Below, piece after piece: positions 1 through 8,713 of a stretch of 64,000 bases of DNA. The notes below the pieces were generated by a model that did not search any database, had not been told where the DNA came from, and saw nothing but the letters and a program-made list of their open reading frames with translations. The stretch is taken from positions 372,001 to 436,000 of the forward strand of contig NZ_JNIO01000002.1 of assembly GCF_000702545.1 (NCBI RefSeq). Direction: 5' to 3'. Numbering within the stretch: the stretch's first letter is position 1; each line of letters begins with the position of its first letter. The position numbers were made by a program, and so were the translations under genes. The DNA comes from Selenomonas sp. AB3002 (lineage in GTDB: Bacteria; Bacillota; Negativicutes; Selenomonadales; Selenomonadaceae).

Positions 1-195
1 GAGCTTGCGGCCCATGTCGTACTCGGCACCGCCTCTGCCCTTCACTTTCACGCTGGCAATGAGGTCGCTGATGGAGAGGGGCTCCATGGTCACAGCCTTG
101 CGCAGGGCAGAGAAGCCCCCGATTTTCATATAGGAACCAATGGAGCTGGTGTCATACTTGCCGAAATTGCTGGTAAGGAAACTTATTCTTTCCAT
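1..195 (-). CDS. NADH oxidoreductase NuoF/HndC-like subunit, N-terminal part (cut by window edge)
   Basis: The first 65 codons are present; the gene runs off the left edge. The visible residues end in a KGRGGAEYDMGRKL stretch, which resembles the GRGGAGFPTG glycine-rich FMN/NADH loop of NuoF-type 51-kDa subunits. Such subunits pass electrons between NADH and iron-sulfur clusters. There is no N-terminal thioredoxin-like domain; that part is supplied by the separate NuoE-like gene 15 bases upstream. The ATG at 195 follows a perfect AGGAGGTGA ribosome site. It is the fifth gene of an operon with iorA, iorB and paaK, so it probably links that ferredoxin chemistry to NAD(H). The E-Y-D in place of the usual G-F-P after GRGGA is a deviation. 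The C-terminal half, with its 4Fe-4S cysteines, cannot be seen. Confidence 0.7.
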   Translation of the reverse strand, partial: MERISFLTSNFGKYDTSSIGSYMKIGGFSALRKAVTMEPLSISDLIASVKVKGRGGAEYDMGRKL

Positions 196-210
196 GAAAC
201 TCTCACCTCC

Positions 211-717
211 TCAGGGCAGGGAGCGCAGCAGCGCCTCTATTTTCTCACGGCTGTCCAGATGGTCATATATCTTGCCATTGATGCGCACAGCAGGCGCCCT
301 GTCGCAGGCGCCGAAGCAGCTGATGGTCTCCAGGGTAAACCTGCCGTCATAGGTGGTCTCCCCTATCTTGATATCCAGCAGCTGCTCCAAAGTGCCCAGA
401 AGTCGCTTGGTGTCAATGACATTCACCCGGCAGGCAGGAGAATTGCACACCTGGATGGGATATTTAGCCCTGGGCTTGGCCGAAAGCTGGGCATAGAAAT
501 TCAGGCAGTCAAAGATATTGGTAATGGGCATGGAGAGCTTCTCAGCCAGATAATAAGCAGTAGGCTCCGGCACATAATGCCGCTCGTCCAGGTCCTGCAC
601 CTCCAGCAGGATGCCCACAATCTGGGTAGGGTCATAGTCATGGGATTCCAGCACAAGGTCAATCCTCTCCTGCAACTCGGAAGAGAGGGGATAGTCTTTC
701 GTCAAAGCGGTAAGCAT
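211..717 (-). CDS. NuoE-like [2Fe-2S] thioredoxin-fold subunit
   Basis: A 168-residue protein of the 24-kDa NuoE/HndA family, which carries one [2Fe-2S] cluster next to the NADH-oxidising flavoprotein. The four cluster ligands are visible as Cys91, Cys96, Cys134 and Cys138 (C-x4-C then C-x3-C), the standard family spacing. The N-terminal 80 residues form the usual helical domain. I chose the ATG at 717 because it has AAGGAGGG directly upstream. An open frame continues to 753 but would overlap the end of paaK and lacks a good ribosome site. The gene lies 15 bases before the NuoF-like gene and 16 bases after paaK. It therefore belongs to the aryl-2-oxoacid operon rather than to a full respiratory complex I, of which nothing else is visible. 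Confidence 0.85.
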   Translation of the reverse strand: MLTALTKDYPLSSELQERIDLVLESHDYDPTQIVGILLEVQDLDERHYVPEPTAYYLAEKLSMPITNIFDCLNFYAQLSAKPRAKYPIQVCNSPACRVNVIDTKRLLGTLEQLLDIKIGETTYDGRFTLETISCFGACDRAPAVRINGKIYDHLDSREKIEALLRSLP

Positions 718-733
718 AAGAACCCTCCTTGCC

Positions 734-1969
734 TCAGTCATACCTCTCATCAATGACCCGCTTCGTCTTCTTCTCGCTGCGGGGCAGGATGCCGATTTCC
801 ACGATTTTCACCAGCGGCGTGAAGCCAATCTTGCTCTTGACCGCCGCCGCAATCTTGCCTGCCATTTCCTGAAAGTTCACGCTGCCATTGGTTTCCACAT
901 AGATTCGCATGGTGTCCTTGCCGTCCAGATGGGACAGGCGGATCTGGTACTCGCTGGAAAGTTCAGGGAAACCTTCCAGCACTTCCTCGATCTGCTTTGG
1001 AAATACATTGACGCCCTTGATCTTGATCATGTCGTCGCTGCGGCCGGAGATGATGTCGATGCGGGGGAACTTGCTGCCGCAGGGGCACTCCCCGGGAATG
1101 ATGCGGGAAATATCATGGGTGCGGTAGCGGATGAGGGGCGCACCTTCCTTGACCAGGGTCGTGATGACAATCTCGCCGAATTCCCCGTCAGGCACATTTT
1201 CCCCGGTCTTGGGGTCGATGATTTCCAAGTACACATAATCATCCCAGATGTGCATGCCCGTGTCGTACTTGCAGTTGATGCCGATGCCAGGCCCGTAGAT
1301 TTCCGTAAGGCCATAGATGTCATAGAGCTCAATGCCCAGCTCAGAAGAAATCCTGTCGCGGATCTTCTTGCCCCAGCGCTCAGAGCCGATGACGCCCTTC
1401 TTCAGATGCACCTTGTCCTTGATGCCGCGCTTCTCGATTTCTTCCGCCAAAAGCAGCGCATAGGAAGACGTAGCGGTGATGACCGTGGACTTCATATCCA
1501 TCATCATCTGAATCTGCTTGTTGGTATTGCCGGGGCCCATGGGGACTACCATAGCCCCAAGCTTCTCCGCTCCGTTCTGGAAGCCGATGCCTGCCGTCCA
1601 GAGGCCGTAGCCCGGCGTGATCTGGATGCGGTCACGATTCGTGATGCCGGCAAACTCATAGCAGCGCTTGAACATCTCCGCCCAGTCATCCACATCCTTG
1701 GCCGTATAGGGAATGATGACAGGAGTACCCGTGGTACCCGATGAAGAATGGATGCGCACCACCTCTTCCTCCGGCACTGCCATCAGTCCCAGGGGATAAG
1801 CGTCCCGGAGGTCCTGCTTCTGGGAAAAGGGCAGCTGCTGGAATTCCTCCACGCTCTTGACCCCCTGAATCCCTGCTTCCCTCAGTTTCTGACCGTAAAA
1901 ATTGTTGACCTGAAGGAGCCTCTGTATCTGCTTGTCTACCTGCTGCAATTGCTTTTCATTGATTTTCAT
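734..1969 (-). CDS. paaK: phenylacetate-CoA ligase family protein (AMP-forming)
   Basis: A 411-residue adenylate-forming enzyme of the PaaK family, joining an aryl acetate (phenylacetate, indoleacetate or similar) to CoA via an acyl-adenylate. Visible motifs are the phosphate loop HSSSGTTGTPVI near residues 73-84, the Y-R-T-H-D segment near 285, and the C-terminal GRSDDMIKIKGVNVFP hinge and lysine region near 311-326. Length is close to the usual 430 of the family. Its ATG overlaps the iorB stop as ATGA, so translation is probably coupled. Next to IorAB it would either use or supply the arylacetyl-CoA that IorAB interconverts with arylpyruvate. The exact aryl substrate cannot be read from sequence. 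Confidence 0.85.
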   Translation of the reverse strand: MKINEKQLQQVDKQIQRLLQVNNFYGQKLREAGIQGVKSVEEFQQLPFSQKQDLRDAYPLGLMAVPEEEVVRIHSSSGTTGTPVIIPYTAKDVDDWAEMFKRCYEFAGITNRDRIQITPGYGLWTAGIGFQNGAEKLGAMVVPMGPGNTNKQIQMMMDMKSTVITATSSYALLLAEEIEKRGIKDKVHLKKGVIGSERWGKKIRDRISSELGIELYDIYGLTEIYGPGIGINCKYDTGMHIWDDYVYLEIIDPKTGENVPDGEFGEIVITTLVKEGAPLIRYRTHDISRIIPGECPCGSKFPRIDIISGRSDDMIKIKGVNVFPKQIEEVLEGFPELSSEYQIRLSHLDGKDTMRIYVETNGSVNFQEMAGKIAAAVKSKIGFTPLVKIVEIGILPRSEKKTKRVIDERYD

Positions 1970-2553
1970 GACAACTTCTTCCCTTCCGTGTACCTGAGCG
2001 CCTTCTCATTGAGTTCATGGAATCTGGCAGGAACCTTTTCATGCAGGGCGGCTCCGATATCCTCAAGCTCCAGCCCCAGTTCCCCCGTCCGCACCGCTGC
2101 TCCCAGCAGCAGCACGTTGAGCACCTTCATGGACCCCAGTTCTTTAGCAGCAGCCTCGCTGTCAATGAGAGTGAGGTTCTTAACAGACTTCTTCAGCTGC
2201 TGCAAGACTTCCTCCAGCGGATAAGATGAATCCCCAATCATGGTGCTTACGGGGAAAATGGGAGCAAGACTTGCCACCACCGTCCCCCCCTCCTTGAGGA
2301 AGGGCAAATGCCGCACGGCCTCTGCCGGCTCGAAGGCGATGATGATATCTGCCTTGCCCGGTGCAATCATGGGAGACTTCAAGCCTTCCCCAATACGCAC
2401 ATGGGAAAAAACGCTGCCTCCCCGCTGTGCCATACCGATGGTTTCAGCCGTCTTCACCTCGAAGCCCTTACTCATGGCAGCAGCCGCCATAAGCTTGGAG
2501 GCCAGAATGGTTCCCTGCCCCCCAACACCGCAAAGGATGATGTTTTTATGCAT
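1966..2553 (-). CDS. iorB: indolepyruvate oxidoreductase beta subunit
   Basis: A 195-residue protein of the IorB / pyruvate-ferredoxin oxidoreductase gamma family. It starts with MHKNIILCGVGGQGTILASK, whose GVGGQG glycine loop is diagnostic for the CoA-handling gamma-type subunit. Together with IorA it interconverts aryl-2-oxoacids (indolepyruvate, phenylpyruvate), CoA and oxidised ferredoxin with arylacetyl-CoA, CO2 and reduced ferredoxin. The ATG at 2553 sits behind GGAGGTGATAGGA and overlaps the last codons of iorA by eight bases; an open frame upstream to 2628 lies wholly inside iorA and is not needed. The stop overlaps the paaK start. Cytoplasmic. Confidence 0.9.
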   Translation of the reverse strand: MHKNIILCGVGGQGTILASKLMAAAAMSKGFEVKTAETIGMAQRGGSVFSHVRIGEGLKSPMIAPGKADIIIAFEPAEAVRHLPFLKEGGTVVASLAPIFPVSTMIGDSSYPLEEVLQQLKKSVKNLTLIDSEAAAKELGSMKVLNVLLLGAAVRTGELGLELEDIGAALHEKVPARFHELNEKALRYTEGKKLS

Positions 2554-4432
2554 TCCTATCACCTCCGACGCGCAGGGAAGCGCTAGTGCGGGGACAGTCG
2601 CTGGATGCGACTGTTTTGTCCCCGCCACTAATGGCTCCTACAGGACATATCTGCTCACACAGGGTGCAGCCTGTACAGAGTGATGCATCGATAAAGGCTT
2701 TGCCATCCTTCAGAATAAGGGCCGGGCAGCCCAGTTCCCGGATGCACTTCTTGCAGCCAACACACTTTTCCGCCGCTACAGCAGAATGGCCCGCCGGCTT
2801 GGTGACGGCAATGCAGGGAGAACGGAAGATCACGGCCTTGACACCGGGTTCCTCAGCCACCCTTTGAATAGTATCCCGTGCCTGCTTGAAGTCCAGGGGG
2901 TTCACAGTCTCCACTACGGTAAGGCCGATGGCCCGCAGGACCTTCTCGATGCTGACCTTCTCCACCACCTGCCCCATGACGGTGCGCCCTGTGCCCGGAT
3001 GTGGCTGATGCCCCGTCATGGCTGTAGTGGAATTGTCCAGAACCACCAGGGTCATATCAGCCTGATTGTAGAAGGCGTTGACTACCCCTGTCAGCCCTGC
3101 GGCAAAGAAGGTTGAATCTCCCACAAAGGCAAAGCATTTCGTTTCCTTGTCCAGATGCCCCACCCCTTGGGCAATGTTGATGCCCGCCCCCATGCATAGG
3201 CAGGTATCGCACATATCCAGAGGCATGGCATTGCCCAAGGTATAGCAGCCGATGTCACCGCAATAGATGGTCTTCTTCCCCTTCATGGCCTGCTTAACCG
3301 CATAGAAGGAAGCCCGGTGCGGACAGCCCGCACAGAGCACGGGAGGACGCACAGGCAAGGGAATATCTGCCGGCTTGGGCAAAGACTCCTCTGACAGCCC
3401 CAGGAAGGAACTTATGGCCCTGCCCACGGACAGCATAGTGTTCTCGCCTGCTGCGGCCATATCCCCTGTCAGCTTGCCACGGATTCTGACGTTTAAATGA
3501 TGCTTGCCGCAAATCTGCAACAGTGCCCGCTCGATGACGGGATCAAGTTCCTCGATGCAGAGCACTTCGTCCAGGCCCTCCAGGAACTGCAAAGCCAGTT
3601 CCTCCGGGAAAGGGAAGGGCGTAGCCACCTTCAGCAGGCGCACGTGGTTTTCCTCGTCCAGGGAATCCAGGGCATACATATAGCTGATGCCATGGGAAGC
3701 AATGCCTTTCCTGGCTGCGTTATCGCCATAGCTGCCGTTTTCCCTTTGGATTGCGTTGCGGGGATACTCCGACAGCACAGCTGTCAGTTCCTGGTTGCGC
3801 TTTTCAATAAGACCGTGGTTCTTCAAGGACAGGCGCGGGAAAATCACCCAGCGGGAGGAATCTTTCACAAAGCCCTCCATGGGCACGTTTTTGTACTCCT
3901 CTGCGTCTTTGACCTGGATGGCCTCATAGCCGTGGTCCACCCGGGTGGTGCAGCGGAAAAAGACAGGCGTATGATACTTCTCGGAAAAATCAAAAGCTTC
4001 CTGTATCATCTCATAGGCTTCCGCCACGGAAGAAGGGTCAAAGACAGGCACCTTGGCAAACTGGGCAAAGGTCCTTGTGTCCTGCTCTGTCTGAGAAGAG
4101 ATAGGACCGGGGTCATCTGCCACCATCACCACCAGGCCGCCTTTGACACCCACGTATTCCAAACTCATCAGGGGGTCAGAAGCGACGTTCAGCCCAACCT
4201 GCTTCATGGTCACCATGGCCCGGGCGCCGCTGTAAGCCGCCCCTGCCGCCAGTTCCATGGCCGCTTTCTCATTGACTGACCATTCCACATAGATGTTGCC
4301 GGGATTGCGCTTCGCCACAGTTTCCAGCACCTCAGTGGAGGGAGTGCCCGGGTACCCCGCCACCAACCTCACACCTGCGGCCATGGCCCCCAGGGCAATT
4401 GCTTCATTGCCCATCAAAAATTCTCTGTGCAT
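2546..4432 (-). CDS. iorA: indolepyruvate ferredoxin oxidoreductase alpha subunit
   Basis: A 628-residue subunit with the standard IorA order. The pyrimidine-type domain is at about 1-180 (GNEAIALGAMAAGVRLVAGYPGTPS). A middle domain follows, then a TPP pyrophosphate-binding domain at about 360-540 with GDIGCYTLG, GDSTFFAAGL and VVLDNSTTAMTG. At about 570-620 is a C-terminal ferredoxin domain with two cluster motifs, C-x2-C-x2-C (CVGCKKC) and CTGCTLCEQICP. It is the first gene of the leftward operon. The upstream 230-base gap to the divergent Rpn gene must hold its promoter, but I cannot place one securely. In anaerobes this enzyme can run oxidatively (aromatic amino acid breakdown) or reductively (making arylpyruvates from arylacetyl-CoA and CO2). 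Confidence 0.93.
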   Translation of the reverse strand: MHREFLMGNEAIALGAMAAGVRLVAGYPGTPSTEVLETVAKRNPGNIYVEWSVNEKAAMELAAGAAYSGARAMVTMKQVGLNVASDPLMSLEYVGVKGGLVVMVADDPGPISSQTEQDTRTFAQFAKVPVFDPSSVAEAYEMIQEAFDFSEKYHTPVFFRCTTRVDHGYEAIQVKDAEEYKNVPMEGFVKDSSRWVIFPRLSLKNHGLIEKRNQELTAVLSEYPRNAIQRENGSYGDNAARKGIASHGISYMYALDSLDEENHVRLLKVATPFPFPEELALQFLEGLDEVLCIEELDPVIERALLQICGKHHLNVRIRGKLTGDMAAAGENTMLSVGRAISSFLGLSEESLPKPADIPLPVRPPVLCAGCPHRASFYAVKQAMKGKKTIYCGDIGCYTLGNAMPLDMCDTCLCMGAGINIAQGVGHLDKETKCFAFVGDSTFFAAGLTGVVNAFYNQADMTLVVLDNSTTAMTGHQPHPGTGRTVMGQVVEKVSIEKVLRAIGLTVVETVNPLDFKQARDTIQRVAEEPGVKAVIFRSPCIAVTKPAGHSAVAAEKCVGCKKCIRELGCPALILKDGKAFIDASLCTGCTLCEQICPVGAISGGDKTVASSDCPRTSASLRVGGDRNA

Positions 4433-4660
4433 AATGCTCTCCTAAAATAATCACTTTCCTGAAAGGCAGGAAAAATTTCACATTGCACTTCATTTATGTA
4501 AACTTAACACATACGATGTTTTCAGTATACCATTGATGACGAACTTTTGCACCTTTTCTTTACAGGATACAAAGACGCTCCTACTTTGTGTGTGCCATTA
4601 TTTTCCCGCCTTTCTTGCCTATTAAATTCGTGGTATAATCACCATAGGAGGCGACAAGCC

Positions 4661-5527
4661 ATGAAGCCTAAGCGTACATACAAGGATTCACTCTTCCGCG
4701 ATATTTTCAATGACAAGCGACGCCTGCAACGAATCTATCATGCCTTGACAGGGAAACTTATTCCCCTCAACGAAATCAAGATCACCACTTTGCGCGGTAC
4801 TTTCTTTGAGGACATCAAAAACGACATCAGCTTTATGGCTGGCAATGATTTCATCATACTCATGGAGCACCAGTCAACCCTGTCAGAGAATCTCCCCTTG
4901 CGTATGCTTTGGTATATCTCCAAACTCTACAGGCAACGGGTTACGCCTGATGCGCCTTACAAGAAAACCCGCATCACCCTGCCCGCCCCACATTTCTACG
5001 TATTCTACAACGGCACCGACGATGCCCCGGAAAAGTGGACCATGCGTCTTTCCGATGCCTTTAAAGAAAACAACCGCACTCTGGAGCTTGAAGTCACAGC
5101 CTTTAACATCAACTACGCCAAAAACGGCGAACTGCTGCAAAAATGTCACGACCTCAAATGCTACAGCATTTTCGTCAATCAAGTTCGCATCGAAGTAGCC
5201 GCAGGAAAAACGCTCCGCCAAGCCATCACCTCGGCTATCCGCTATTGCAAGAAACATGACCTTCTGGCCGACTACTTTGCCAGCAAGGAACAGAAGGAGG
5301 TTTTCGATATGGTCAATTTCAAATGGGATTGGAACAGAGCCATGGAGGTTAGGGCTGAAGAAGCTGCAGAAAAGGCCAGTGCTGAAACTGCTGATGCAAA
5401 AACCACTGAATTCGTAATCAATATGTTACGAGAACATGAACCCTACGAAAGAATTTCCCGCCTAGCCTCCACTTCTTTGGAGAACGTCAAAAAAATCGCT
5501 CACAATAATAACCTCGCCTATAACTAA
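4661..5527 (+). CDS. Rpn family recombination-promoting nuclease / putative transposase
   Basis: A 288-residue protein of the Rpn (PD-(D/E)XK nuclease transposase) family. The first half carries the typical KDSLFRDIFND opening, an acidic residue in FFEDIKNDISF and the core strand DFIILMEHQST with the catalytic E-x-Q, then LRMLWYISKLYRQRV. The last 60 residues are charged and helical (RAEEAAEKASAETADAKTT), followed by a short helix-turn segment common at the C terminus. ATG at 4661 follows ATAGGAGGCGACAAGCC; an upstream TATAAT at 4634 may be its -10. A strong hairpin terminator follows. This is the intact member of three Rpn-family loci here (the others are broken near 19.0 and 23.3-24.2 kb). 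Rpn proteins promote RecA-independent recombination in E. coli; the role here is unknown. Confidence 0.85.
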   Translation: MKPKRTYKDSLFRDIFNDKRRLQRIYHALTGKLIPLNEIKITTLRGTFFEDIKNDISFMAGNDFIILMEHQSTLSENLPLRMLWYISKLYRQRVTPDAPYKKTRITLPAPHFYVFYNGTDDAPEKWTMRLSDAFKENNRTLELEVTAFNINYAKNGELLQKCHDLKCYSIFVNQVRIEVAAGKTLRQAITSAIRYCKKHDLLADYFASKEQKEVFDMVNFKWDWNRAMEVRAEEAAEKASAETADAKTTEFVINMLREHEPYERISRLASTSLENVKKIAHNNNLAYN

Positions 5528-5541
5528 TTCCAGTAAGCAAA

Positions 5542-5572
5542 AAGCCCGTCGGTTAATCACTCCGACGGGCTT
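5542..5572 (+). terminator. rho-independent terminator after the Rpn gene
   Basis: An 11-bp perfect stem AAGCCCGTCGG / CCGACGGGCTT with a 9-base loop, followed by a T-rich run. It lies 15 bases past the stop of the Rpn gene and faces the end of ndh, so it may act on both strands. Confidence 0.85.
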
Positions 5573-5695
5573 CTTGTTGTGCACTGCACGAATTACTTTT
5601 CTGTTATGGCTATATCATAACACCAACTGAAAACTAAAACAACATTTTTAAATTTTCTGCGCCAGTATATCCGCTACCGGCCTGACTGTTGTTTT

Positions 5696-6961
5696 TCAAT
5701 TCTCCGGGTCCAGTTTGATATTGGTAATGATGCGTCCCAGGCGGATGCCGGCAATCCAGTTCCAGATCCACTTGATGGCCACCGTGAAGTTCGTGTAAGG
5801 CCCGGCCAGGCGGATAAGGTGGACGAACAGCCAGGCGCACCAGGCGAAGAAGCCGCTCATGGTGTGGCCCTTCCAGGACATGACCGCATCACCCTTGCCG
5901 ATGGTGGCCATGGTGCCCAGGTCCTTGTAGTGCAGGGGCTCCAGATTGGTCTCTCCACGCACCAGCTTCATGATGTTCACCGCGCAGGCGGCTGCCTGCT
6001 GGGTAGCCACGGGAGCGATGGTGGGCAGGGGACGCTCCGTGCCGTGGCAGTAGTTGGCGCAGTCGCCGATGGCGAAGACACAGTCGCTGCCCTTCACACG
6101 CATATATTCATCCACGATAATGCGTCCTGCCCTGTCTACCTCGCCGCCACAGTTGGCGATGAAGGGCACAGCCTTGACCCCGGCTCCCCAGATAACTGTG
6201 GAGGAGGGAATCTCCGTGCCGTCCTTCAGCTTCAGCACCTCTCCGTCGTAGCCGCTCACCTGAGCTTCCAGCCGCACATCCACGCCCTTTTTCCTGAGCA
6301 CCCGCACGGTTTCCTGCTGCATATCCTCGGGCATCATGGCCAGCAGCTTGTTGGTGCCCTCCAGGAGAATGACCTTCACCTCATTGAAATCAAGATTGTG
6401 GAACTCCTTCTTCTGGATATTGATGAGCTCGATGAGCGCCCCTGCTTCCTCTACGCCAGTGGGGCCGCCCCCCACCACCACGAAGGTGAGCATCTTGCGG
6501 CGGGTTGCTTCATCATCCTCATGCTTGTTGGCACGCTCAAACATATGGAGCACATGATTCCTGATATGCAGGGCCTCCTGCAGGGACTTCATGCCGTAGG
6601 CGTGCTCTGCCACTTCCTTCATGCCAAAGAAATTGTTGGTGGCGCCGGCTGCCAGCACCAGATAGTCATAGCTGATCTCCCCGTGGTTGGTGAGGAGCAC
6701 TTTGCGCTCCTGGTCTACCCCCTGGGCCTTGGCCATGAAGAACTCCACATTCTTGTTCTCACGGAAGAAGTTGCGGATGGGATAGGCGATCTCCTCAGTG
6801 CCCAGCATGGCAGTGGAAAGCTGATACAGCAGGGGCTGGAACAGATGGTAATTGTGACGATCCACCAGGAGCACATCCACGTCCTCCCTGGCCAGATCCT
6901 TAGCCAGCTTGATGCCGCCGAAGCCGCCGCCTACTATAACTACTTTTTTCCTGTCTGCCAT
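5696..6961 (-). CDS. ndh: type II NADH:quinone oxidoreductase
   Basis: A 421-residue NDH-2 flavoprotein, which oxidises NADH and reduces quinone at the inner face of the membrane without pumping protons. The first Rossmann motif VVIVGGGFGGIKLAKDL is near residues 7-23 (FAD), and the second, FVVVGGGPTGVEEAGAL, near 160-176 (NADH). The late FAD motif GSDCVFAIGDCAN is near 293-305. The C-terminal 60 residues contain an aromatic stretch (GFFAWCAWLFVHLIRLAGPY) suited to membrane docking. The ATG at 6961 has GGAGG upstream. It is monocistronic: an A+T-rich 305-base region with a good promoter precedes it and a terminator follows rpoN on the far side. A single half-site TTGTGAA near 7110 could bind the redox regulator Rex, but the second half is poor. 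Confidence 0.92.
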   Translation of the reverse strand: MADRKKVVIVGGGFGGIKLAKDLAREDVDVLLVDRHNYHLFQPLLYQLSTAMLGTEEIAYPIRNFFRENKNVEFFMAKAQGVDQERKVLLTNHGEISYDYLVLAAGATNNFFGMKEVAEHAYGMKSLQEALHIRNHVLHMFERANKHEDDEATRRKMLTFVVVGGGPTGVEEAGALIELINIQKKEFHNLDFNEVKVILLEGTNKLLAMMPEDMQQETVRVLRKKGVDVRLEAQVSGYDGEVLKLKDGTEIPSSTVIWGAGVKAVPFIANCGGEVDRAGRIIVDEYMRVKGSDCVFAIGDCANYCHGTERPLPTIAPVATQQAAACAVNIMKLVRGETNLEPLHYKDLGTMATIGKGDAVMSWKGHTMSGFFAWCAWLFVHLIRLAGPYTNFTVAIKWIWNWIAGIRLGRIITNIKLDPEN

Positions 6962-7061
6962 GAAAAAAACCTCCCAAACACCTACACAATCCAGAGAGTA
7001 TACAAAAGTGAAAAAATTAACTTTAATATGTGAAAAATATTACTTACTCTGCTTGCTATAT

Positions 7062-7089
7062 ATAATATCATGTTTATGGCTTATTGCAA
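7062..7089 (-). promoter_or_regulatory. sigma-70-type promoter for ndh
   Basis: On the minus strand, TTGCAA (7089-7084) and TATTAT (7067-7062) are separated by 16 bases, about 100 bases upstream of the ndh start. Fit to consensus is good at both boxes. Confidence 0.55.
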
Positions 7090-7190
7090 GAGGTAATTAA
7101 CATATTTTCACAAATTTATTACTTTTTCCCACAAAAGCGTAACATTTCTACAGATTACTATTATTGGTTTATTTAACAACACAAATTGAA

Positions 7191-7222
7191 AAATCGTAGC
7201 AGATTTGCCTCTGCTACGATTT
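7191..7222 (-). terminator. rho-independent terminator after rpoN
   Basis: A 12-bp perfect stem AAATCGTAGCAG / CTGCTACGATTT with an 8-base loop. On the minus strand it is followed by a T run, 45 bases past the rpoN stop. Confidence 0.8.
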
Positions 7223-7266
7223 CAAACAGGTTAATTGTATTTAATTGTAGTAAAACTAACTAAAAT

Positions 7267-8628
7267 TCAATAGCGTTTTCGCTTGACGGAGGAAGGATAG
7301 CCCAGTTGTTCCCGGTACTTCATAACTGTGCGGCGGGAAATATCCATGTCCTTGGCCTTCAAAAGCTCGCAGAGCTTCTGGTCGCTCAGAGGCTTTCGGG
7401 GGTCCTCTCCCTTGATCAGCCGCTCCAGTTCTGCTTTCGCCTGGCTGGCCAGGAAATCCTCCCCGCTGCCTGCCTTGCCCAGGCCCGTCTGGAAGAATCC
7501 CTTGAGGGGCATAAGCCCTCCGGGAATCTCCGCGTACTTGTTGGCTACGGCCCGGCTGACGGTGCTCTCATGGACCTCGATGGCCTCCGCCACTTCCTTC
7601 ATGGTCAAAGGCTTCAGATAAGCGGGGCCTTTGTCCAGGAACTCCCGCTGCACCCGCACCAGTTCCTCCACCACCTTGCGGATGGTTTCCCGCCGCTGCT
7701 CGATGCTGTTGATGAGCCAAGTAGCAGCGCTCAGACGCTTCTTGATGTATTTCTGGGTATCATCATCGAAGGAAGCCGCCTGGCGGTAAAGATTGGTGAT
7801 GTGTAGCTTGGGCACATAGCTGTCATTGAGACGCACCTCATAGCCCCCGTCCACCTTCTCGATGGTCACATCCGGGGTGATGTAGCTGGCATTTTCCGTG
7901 CCGTAGGTGCTGCCCGGCTTGGGATTCAAGGTCTTGACGATATCCACCGCCAGCTGCACATCCTCAGGGCTGGCCTTTTCGGCAGCAGCGATTTCCCTAA
8001 TACCCAATTCCGCCACCAGAGACAGATGCTTGTCTATGACAGCGGCCACCAGTCCCTCGTAGATGCCCTGGGCCTTTGCCTGTATGCGCAGGCATTCAGC
8101 CAGATCCCTGGCCCCCACCCCCAAGGGCTCAAAGGCCTGAACTCTTTCCAGCACCGCTAAGACTTGCTCCACTTTGGTGCCCGTGGCCCTGGCGATTTCC
8201 TCCACCGGCAGGGTGAGATACCCACGGCTGTCAATGGACCCCACCATAAAGGTGGCAATAGAACGGCCAGCCTCGTCTTCCGGGGCAAAGGCAAACTCCA
8301 CCTGCTGCAGCAGTTCCTGCTCCAGGGTCAGCCCCAAGGGAGCCGCTGCTTCCAGGCCGTGGTCCACATCGTCCGTGAAGTAGGCAGGTTCGCCCCCTCC
8401 CTCGTAGAGATAATCCGCCAAAGCGGAAATATCCTCCACGCTGAAGATATCTTCCTTGCTCTCAGCCCCCGCCCCATATTCCATTTCCAAGGTCGGGTTG
8501 TCAAGGTACTCCTGTTCCACCAGACTTCTGAGGTCCTGGGCGGAGAGCTGGAGTATCTTGATAGCCTGCTGCATCTCAAAAGTCATGGCGAGATGCTGGG
8601 ATAAATTCATTTGCAGTGACTGTTCCAT
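7267..8628 (-). CDS. rpoN: RNA polymerase sigma-54 factor
   Basis: A 453-residue RpoN. The N-terminal activator-interacting region is rich in Gln and Leu (MEQSLQMNLSQHLAMTFEMQ). An acidic linker follows, then the core-binding domain (about 110-300) and the HTH plus RpoN box. The box is read as SRRTVMKYREQLG near the C terminus, close to the ARRTVAKYRE consensus. I place the start at the ATG at 8628 behind AGGAGGTACTTG; an in-frame ATG at 8649 is upstream of that ribosome site. Sigma-54 needs enhancer-binding ATPases, none of which is in this window. The gene is flanked by its own terminator and, upstream, by a dense palindromic repeat region. Confidence 0.95.
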   Translation of the reverse strand: MEQSLQMNLSQHLAMTFEMQQAIKILQLSAQDLRSLVEQEYLDNPTLEMEYGAGAESKEDIFSVEDISALADYLYEGGGEPAYFTDDVDHGLEAAAPLGLTLEQELLQQVEFAFAPEDEAGRSIATFMVGSIDSRGYLTLPVEEIARATGTKVEQVLAVLERVQAFEPLGVGARDLAECLRIQAKAQGIYEGLVAAVIDKHLSLVAELGIREIAAAEKASPEDVQLAVDIVKTLNPKPGSTYGTENASYITPDVTIEKVDGGYEVRLNDSYVPKLHITNLYRQAASFDDDTQKYIKKRLSAATWLINSIEQRRETIRKVVEELVRVQREFLDKGPAYLKPLTMKEVAEAIEVHESTVSRAVANKYAEIPGGLMPLKGFFQTGLGKAGSGEDFLASQAKAELERLIKGEDPRKPLSDQKLCELLKAKDMDISRRTVMKYREQLGYPSSVKRKRY

Positions 8629-8713
8629 CAAGTACCTCCTTCTCTCCAAGTTAATGTTATACTCATGAGCAGTGAATTTTTACATTTAGAAAAACTACGC
8701 TCCTAGCAGTTTT

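Larger units (their letters stand above)
6962..7266. other. 305-base intergenic region between ndh and rpoN
   Basis: Strongly A+T-rich and without a credible open frame. It holds the ndh promoter (7062-7089) and, at its right end, the rpoN terminator hairpin (7191-7222). A TTGTGAA half-site on the minus strand lies around 7107-7114. I see nothing else. Confidence 0.6.

Noticed and set aside
211-753. A longer NuoE-like protein starting at 753
   Set aside because: That start lies inside paaK without a ribosome site; the ATG at 717 has AAGGAGGG at the right distance and gives the normal family N-terminus.
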